Of a DNA stretch of 55,560 bases, positions 52,564 through 55,560 are shown one piece after another. The stretch is from Bog-756 sp037141235. GTDB taxonomy: Bacteria; Actinomycetota; Acidimicrobiia; Acidimicrobiales; RAAP-2. The notes beneath the pieces are model-generated. The model was not told the DNA's origin. It was given only the letters and a program-made list of their open reading frames with translations, and made no database searches. Within the stretch, counting starts at the first letter, position 1; each line of letters begins with the position of its first letter. Location of the stretch: contig JBAXCY010000001.1 of NCBI GenBank assembly GCA_037141235.1, positions 1 to 55,560 on the forward strand, written 5' to 3'. The position numbers and the translations under genes are program-made.

Positions 52564-55560
52564 GCGCAATGCACCAATCCGTTGGCCCGCAAGCCCAGCA
52601 GCCGGCTCGTTCTCACAAGTTGGACTCAATGACGACGAATGGTCCCCGCGTCCGCGGGTTCAACGATGTGGGTCAGACGGCCATCATCCTGGTGGTCATG
52701 CTGGGCCTGGTGACCTCCTTGATCGGCGCCGTGCTGGTCAACACCATGTTCCAGGCCATGCCCCTGCAGCGAGCTGTGGCGGTATCGGTCTACGCCCATC
52801 GGGCCATCCAGGCTGGTGAGAACGCATACGTCGCAGCCCTGAACGCCAACCCATCTCTGGCGCAATGCAATACATCCACCAACGGAGCCGGTACCTGTGC
52901 CGGGATCAGTTATGGGCAGTGGAACGAGGTGGCCGCTTCCGCCACCGCTGGATCCGACCCCGAGTACTACGCCTTCGGCAATCCTCAACCCACCTTCGAC
53001 CCGACTACTCACGAGTTGAAAGACCTCGCTGTTCAAGTGGTCGGTGCCGTTCATGAAACCTCGGCGAGGAACCACTACATGTTTACTTCCGCCACCATGC
53101 ACCTGGCGGCCACCAACGGCTTCCTCACCGGCATCTGGTGGTCGAACTATGAGTCTTACTCGGCTACTGGAAACTACAGCTCGTGCAAGTACAACTGGCC
53201 GGCCTACAACGGTGCCGGATCAGGCTGCACCCCGGTCTACTTCGGCCCGAACGACTACGTCTTCGGGCCCACGTTCACCAACGACTCGATCTACGAGTCC
53301 GGTTCGCCCTCCTTCGGTACGGCAACGGCACAGGCCCCCGTGCAGACGGCCGACCCCAACTGCCTCTTCGTCACCAGCAGTTTCAGCGCGACCGGCTGTC
53401 AGAACATCAACAGCACGATCATTGCCGCCCCTTACGTCTCGGGTTCCAATGGAAAGTGGCCAGCTTGTGACACCACCCACAGTTGCTACAACCACCCCGT
53501 AGAGCTTCCGCCAGCCAATAATGCCAGCCTTGGAGTCATTGCCGCGCAAAACGGATGCCTCTACACCGGGCCGACCCGGATCACGTTCTCTACCCTGGCC
53601 AATGGCACCGGACAGATGACCGTAGTGAGCCCCGAGACCAAAGAGAGCACAAAGACGGTCAAGGGCAAGACCTTCACGTGGGACACAGCCAACATTGCCA
53701 GCAATACCAACGACTGCCCGAATAACGGATCCGCCCCGCTGCCGGCAAACGGTGTGGTCTACGTCCAAAACGCCAGTCCGGCTGACTCCATCGCAGGTGC
53801 CAATCCCTTTGGTGCCTCGGTATACAACACGGTCACCAATGTCACGGCATCACCAACCACGCCAGTCGTCGGTTCACCAGTCACCCTGACAGCCACGATC
53901 ACGTCGGCCAGCGGCCAGCTCAGCACCGGTGCCACCGTCTCGTTCAGCCAAGGCACCACTGCACTCTCACAGTGCGCCAACGTTGCCCTCTCTTCCCCCA
54001 CGCCGGTAACCCCCACAACCAACCCACCGACCTACTGGGCCAGGGCCGTCTGCACCCTCACTAGTGCCACAGCTGCCACGTACTCAGCCACCTTCAACGC
54101 CAACACCACCTACACAACCACTAGTCAGGGCCAGCTCGGTAAGACGAACGTGCTTACCTCCACGGTTACCCGCGGTCCGAATGCTCAGACCAGCCCGGGC
54201 TGCAACGCCTGCTACTACGGCGCCACCAGTGCGCCCGACCTCGAAGGCGACGCCTTCGTCAACGGGAATCTGTCGGGTCAGGTGACGGTCGGCACGGCCA
54301 ACGACATCATCATCACTGGAAACATCACTTACGCCAACTGCGACTGGACAGTCGGCCAAAGCGGACTCAGCACGCCGTCCCTCGGGTTCTGCCCCCCCAA
54401 CATTGCCAAGCCCAATGACTCCCTCGGGCTGATCGCCAATGCCTTCGTTGAGGTCAACCACCCGATCGTGCCGGGTACCTCGACACTGCTGCCAACCTGC
54501 ACCACCCCCGGCGCCGTCATCTGCAATCCGTCCAACGGAACGACCGGCCTCACCATCGATGCGGCCATCCTTGCCCTCACCAAGTCCTTCGTCGTCAACA
54601 ACTATGCAGCGGGAGGGCCGCAAGGCAACCTGTACAACTACGGGTCGATCCAGCAGTACGCCCGAGGACCCGTGGGCACCTTCAGTGGGAACAGCTCGAC
54701 CTCCGGCTACCTCAAGCACTACAACTGGTCTCCGCTCCTCGATTACGTTTCACCACCCTCGTATCTCACTCCTTCCACCTCTTCGTGGAACTTGACCTCG
54801 ATCGACACCAACGCGGGATCGACTCCCACCAACCAGTGCCCACCCCTGAAGCCGGTTTATGGATCGACACTGCCCATTACTCAGTACTGCACGGCATCGA
54901 TCGGTGGACTGCCCACCTATCCCTCATCCACCGCTCCGTCGGCGCCGACTGACGTCGTCGTCCAGGCCAACGCCGATGGAACGGCCTCCGTTTCCTGGAC
55001 CACCCCGGGCTCCACCGGGAACTCACCCATCCTCAACTACAACGTAGGAATCTCCCCAATTTGCCCGGCCTGCACGGGAACCAGTTCGACCACGACGTCA
55101 ACCATCATCACCGGCCTCACCCCTGGGACCTACTACGTGTTCTCGTTGACAGCCACCAATGCGTTGGGCACCAGTGACCCTTCTCTTTCGTCGAGCTCCG
55201 TCGTCATCCCCACGGTGCCAGATGCCCCCACCCTGGTTTCCGCTGTGGCCAGCCTCGATGGCTCCGTCTCGGTCAACTGGACACCACCTTCCGCTCGAGG
55301 CTCAGCTATCACCGGTTACAAGATCACCCCCACACCGGGCTGCTTCGCCTGCACTGGACTGACGTCACTGTTGCCGACCACCGTGATCACCGGTCTGACC
55401 ACTGGATCCACGTACACGTTCACCGTGACAGCCACCAACCTCCTCGGCTCCGGCGCTGCATCTGCTGCCTCCAACAGCATCATCATCCCCACTGTCCCGG
55501 GCGTTCCCACCGCGGTCACCGCCTCCTCGGCAGCCAACCGCCAGTCGGTCGTGGCATGGA
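52560..55560 (+). CDS. PilX/GspK-like membrane-anchored protein with Ig-like and FN3 domains (partial)
   Basis: Open from ATG 52560 (ATGA overlap with the previous stop) to the right edge with no stop, giving at least 1000 residues; the 3' end is missing. After about 40 polar residues a hydrophobic helix (GQTAIILVVMLGLVTSLIGA) is followed by NTMFQAMPLQRAVAVSVYAH and RAIQAGENAY, the pattern of PilX/GspK-type proteins, which lack glutamate at +5. Further out are a bacterial Ig-like domain (about 430-520) and fibronectin type III domains starting near 790 and 885, with a third at 978. Each complete FN3 unit has an inserted cysteine pair (CPAC, CFAC). It would be a tip adhesin or long minor pilin. 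Confidence 0.8.
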   Translation, partial: MSAMHQSVGPQAQQPARSHKLDSMTTNGPRVRGFNDVGQTAIILVVMLGLVTSLIGAVLVNTMFQAMPLQRAVAVSVYAHRAIQAGENAYVAALNANPSLAQCNTSTNGAGTCAGISYGQWNEVAASATAGSDPEYYAFGNPQPTFDPTTHELKDLAVQVVGAVHETSARNHYMFTSATMHLAATNGFLTGIWWSNYESYSATGNYSSCKYNWPAYNGAGSGCTPVYFGPNDYVFGPTFTNDSIYESGSPSFGTATAQAPVQTADPNCLFVTSSFSATGCQNINSTIIAAPYVSGSNGKWPACDTTHSCYNHPVELPPANNASLGVIAAQNGCLYTGPTRITFSTLANGTGQMTVVSPETKESTKTVKGKTFTWDTANIASNTNDCPNNGSAPLPANGVVYVQNASPADSIAGANPFGASVYNTVTNVTASPTTPVVGSPVTLTATITSASGQLSTGATVSFSQGTTALSQCANVALSSPTPVTPTTNPPTYWARAVCTLTSATAATYSATFNANTTYTTTSQGQLGKTNVLTSTVTRGPNAQTSPGCNACYYGATSAPDLEGDAFVNGNLSGQVTVGTANDIIITGNITYANCDWTVGQSGLSTPSLGFCPPNIAKPNDSLGLIANAFVEVNHPIVPGTSTLLPTCTTPGAVICNPSNGTTGLTIDAAILALTKSFVVNNYAAGGPQGNLYNYGSIQQYARGPVGTFSGNSSTSGYLKHYNWSPLLDYVSPPSYLTPSTSSWNLTSIDTNAGSTPTNQCPPLKPVYGSTLPITQYCTASIGGLPTYPSSTAPSAPTDVVVQANADGTASVSWTTPGSTGNSPILNYNVGISPICPACTGTSSTTTSTIITGLTPGTYYVFSLTATNALGTSDPSLSSSSVVIPTVPDAPTLVSAVASLDGSVSVNWTPPSARGSAITGYKITPTPGCFACTGLTSLLPTTVITGLTTGSTYTFTVTATNLLGSGAASAASNSIIIPTVPGVPTAVTASSAANRQSVVAW

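Overview
The window looks like a chromosomal segment of a high-GC actinobacterium, probably a member of the Acidimicrobiia or a relative. The phylum call rests on gene order: glmU-prs-rplY-pth-mfd-mazG-eno-divIC/ftsB-DUF501-ppx, the same core order known in Mycobacterium tuberculosis (Rv1014c-Rv1026). The class is an inference from the mix of this core with prepilin-like genes and an acyl-CoA carboxylase/AtuA cluster. No insertion sequence, phage, integrase or CRISPR array is visible.

Layout. 0.1-5.2 kb (minus strand): a tightly packed run of a YczE/YitT-type membrane protein, agmatine deiminase, a fused urease gamma/beta subunit, urease alpha and a TauE/SafE (TSUP) exporter, with no urease accessory genes. 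5.3 kb: a tRNA with anticodon UAA but a short variable loop. 5.5-12.6 kb: a type-B carboxylesterase with a perfect 17-bp palindrome just upstream, a secreted NlpC/P60 hydrolase, a polyprenyl-phosphate-mannose-synthase-like glycosyltransferase, a PlsC-type acyltransferase with its SDR partner, and a RimJ/RimL acetyltransferase.

12.9-27.1 kb is a surface-polysaccharide region: a Wzx-like flippase, WbpD-, WbpE- and WbpB-like enzymes for a diacetamido uronic acid sugar nucleotide, GT2 and GT-B glycosyltransferases, a three-part sulfotransferase-like/methyltransferase/coiled-coil protein, a large multi-pass membrane protein, a coiled-coil protein of unknown role and a possible 58-residue tail-anchored protein.

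27.2-41.5 kb (minus strand) is the conserved housekeeping block. Its oddities are a histone-H1-like extension on the divisome protein, a GlmU lacking its acetyltransferase site, and a remnant in which an antitoxin head is joined to a VapC toxin tail.

41.7-48.5 kb (plus strand) is a catabolic operon: acyl-CoA carboxylase beta and biotin-carrying alpha subunits, an AtuA-like protein and an acyl-CoA dehydrogenase, resembling part of the acyclic-terpene/leucine-type pathway. 48.9-55.6 kb (plus strand) is a three-gene operon linked by ATGA overlaps. It encodes two proteins with type IV prepilin-like N-termini and one PilX-like protein. The first and third carry very large extracellular regions (eight paired-cysteine repeats; Ig-like and fibronectin type III domains), and the third runs off the right edge.

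The candidates most worth following as undescribed biology are the agmatine deiminase/urease-like operon, the large minor-pilin operon and the class I tRNA with a leucine anticodon.
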